Source of the DNA: Varroa destructor
Lineage: Eukaryota; Arthropoda; Arachnida; Mesostigmata; Varroidae
Direction of reading: 5' to 3'
Length of the DNA stretch: 64,000 nucleotides
NCBI RefSeq assembly: GCF_002443255.2
Contig: NW_019211460.1
Coordinates: 31,213,956-31,277,955, forward strand
Both the position numbers and the translations under genes were made by a program. Below the pieces are notes generated by a model. That model saw nothing but the letters and a program-made list of their open reading frames with translations. It ran no database searches and was not told the DNA's origin. How positions within the stretch are numbered: the stretch's first letter is position 1; each line of letters begins with the position of its first letter. Positions 62,953 to 64,000 of this stretch are shown in pieces.

Positions 62953-63085
62953 CAGCTCCATATACGCACAATTTCCGGTTCACATCACTGTTACTTTCTG
63001 GTAAATGGCTCAGCAGGAGCATTGGCCTATTTTCCGTTAATGTAGAAGTTCCGTTTGACACTAATTGAGCTGTAGCTTTGAGCAT
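62953..63085 (-). CDS. Candidate coding exon, 44 codons
   Basis: The minus strand shows an acceptor preceded by pyrimidines (TTTCTCACCCACTACTTAATTAG), then an open frame beginning ATGCTCAAAGCTACAG and ending ..GGAGCTG at a strong GTAAGTCC donor (62952-62947). The peptide starts MLKATAQLVSNGTSTLTENR and later has ESNSDVNRKLCVYGAG. It ends in phase 1. A second minus-strand frame near 62230-62320 could follow it in phase. No family is recognised. Confidence 0.2.
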
Positions 63086-63089
63086 CTAA

Positions 63090-64000
63090 TTAAGTAGTGG
63101 GTGAGAAAGTTATCGCTATCCTCTTAACCACACACGGCAACCATTAGTCTATGCAGTCGGGCCCTCTTCTTGAGACGCACAACCTGTTGCAGGCTCACCG
63201 CTTCAAAGAACACCTTTGAAAAGCGCTGCTTGAAGTGCTTCCATTAGCCTCGGTCTATATAACACATACTTATTAATTGTCCTGATTCACTTTTGATTAC
63301 GGCCACGTTTTAGGTGTTCTATTTAGTCTATGTTGTTTATTAACTAACTGCCATTAAAATAACACTCAACAAAGGTCGTGGAATAGTCGTAAAGCAAATT
63401 TTGAAGTAAGAAAGCATTACCCCCTGTATAAATTCCGTATTGAATTTTTTACTTATATCCACAATCAACATATTTGTTGACTAGATCACATAAAGACTGG
63501 AGCTGTCGACTAGTGAGAATACTCGTGTCTTTCAATCGACCAGAAGAGTTGCTGAGCGGGCAGTTGGTTTATCCCGTTAACTTAGCTTTTCCTTTCATCC
63601 TTTCCCTGCGCATATCCATATTCAAGCCCATTCCCACTAAATAATCCCACCAAGCTAGCTCTATAAGCCGCGAGCTCCAATATCACAGTAAGCCATTGTT
63701 CTAGTGTGGAAGAATTATTCTAGCGACCTGGTTGTTGTGACTTCTTCTGTCACTCTCCTTGTTTTAACCCACGATACGATTATTGTAGTTGTTACACAGC
63801 TGATGATGTCGCCCCCGCAGTCTGGAATATCATCTAATTAGTGCCGCCTGTAGCCGCTGGCCGCTGACTCTTTGTTTGAGCCGAAGCAGTGGTGGGTATC
63901 TCAGTGTCCCGTACAGCCTCCGCGCCGTACGAATCGTATCAGCGGGCTCACGAGAGAATTTCTTTAGAGTGAAATATGTTTATCGCTTTTTCTTGCTCTT
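63090..64000. other. Noncoding end of window
   Basis: No coding frame, RNA gene or repeat is supportable. G+C rises near 63840-63950. Confidence 0.5.

Noticed and set aside
1..64000. Transposon open frames, rRNA, tRNA, CRISPR or bacterial operons
   Set aside because: None recognised on either strand; no reverse transcriptase, transposase or integrase motifs seen.

Overview
This is a eukaryotic, intron-bearing window, almost certainly from an arthropod nuclear genome. It has AT-rich composition (roughly 40% GC by eye), many (TA)n, (CT)n and trinucleotide microsatellites, very low gene density and no bacterial operons, rRNA, tRNA or CRISPR. The wide gene spacing and the long presumed intron would fit a mite or tick, but that placement is inference; only the arthropod-like FEZ/Unc-76 exon below bears on it directly.

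One gene is recognised with confidence. The first coding exon of a FEZ / Unc-76 (fasciculation and elongation protein zeta) orthologue lies on the minus strand at 41897-42345 and ends in a strong splice donor. A GC-rich, repeat-bearing 5' UTR/promoter-like region lies immediately upstream (42346-43030). The remaining FEZ exons should lie at lower coordinates. I could not find exon 2 by eye in the 41.9 kb to the left, so either most of the left part is one very long first intron or I missed the exon.

Outside that exon I see only weak coding candidates. These are open frames with usable splice sites at 9998-10076 (-), 30329-30598 (-), 30761-31330 (+), 32433-32604 (+), 32809-33029 (+), 34519-34650 (+), 37355-38128 (+), 47433-47873 (-), 58129-58675 (+), 60447-60524 (+), 61058-61390 (+) and 62953-63085 (-). 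At this base composition a few chance open frames above 120 codons are expected in 64 kb, so each is given low confidence. None matches a family I recognise.

Layout: 1-3.2 kb AT-rich; 3.2-8.1 kb rich in trinucleotide-type low complexity; 8.2-22 kb mixed noncoding with small GC islands; 22-30 kb AT-rich; 30-38 kb with several plus-strand exon-like frames; 38.2-41.9 kb noncoding; 41.9-43.0 kb FEZ exon and promoter region; 43-47.4 kb AT-rich; 48.3-49.3 kb GC-rich promoter-like; 50-57 kb AT-rich with a diverged direct duplication (53133-53336 and 54142-54312); 58-64 kb mixed, with a GC- and purine-rich coding-like island at 61 kb. Several conspicuous inverted repeats are listed, the best at 37093-37133 and 49887-49907. 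I found no sign of a new biological system.
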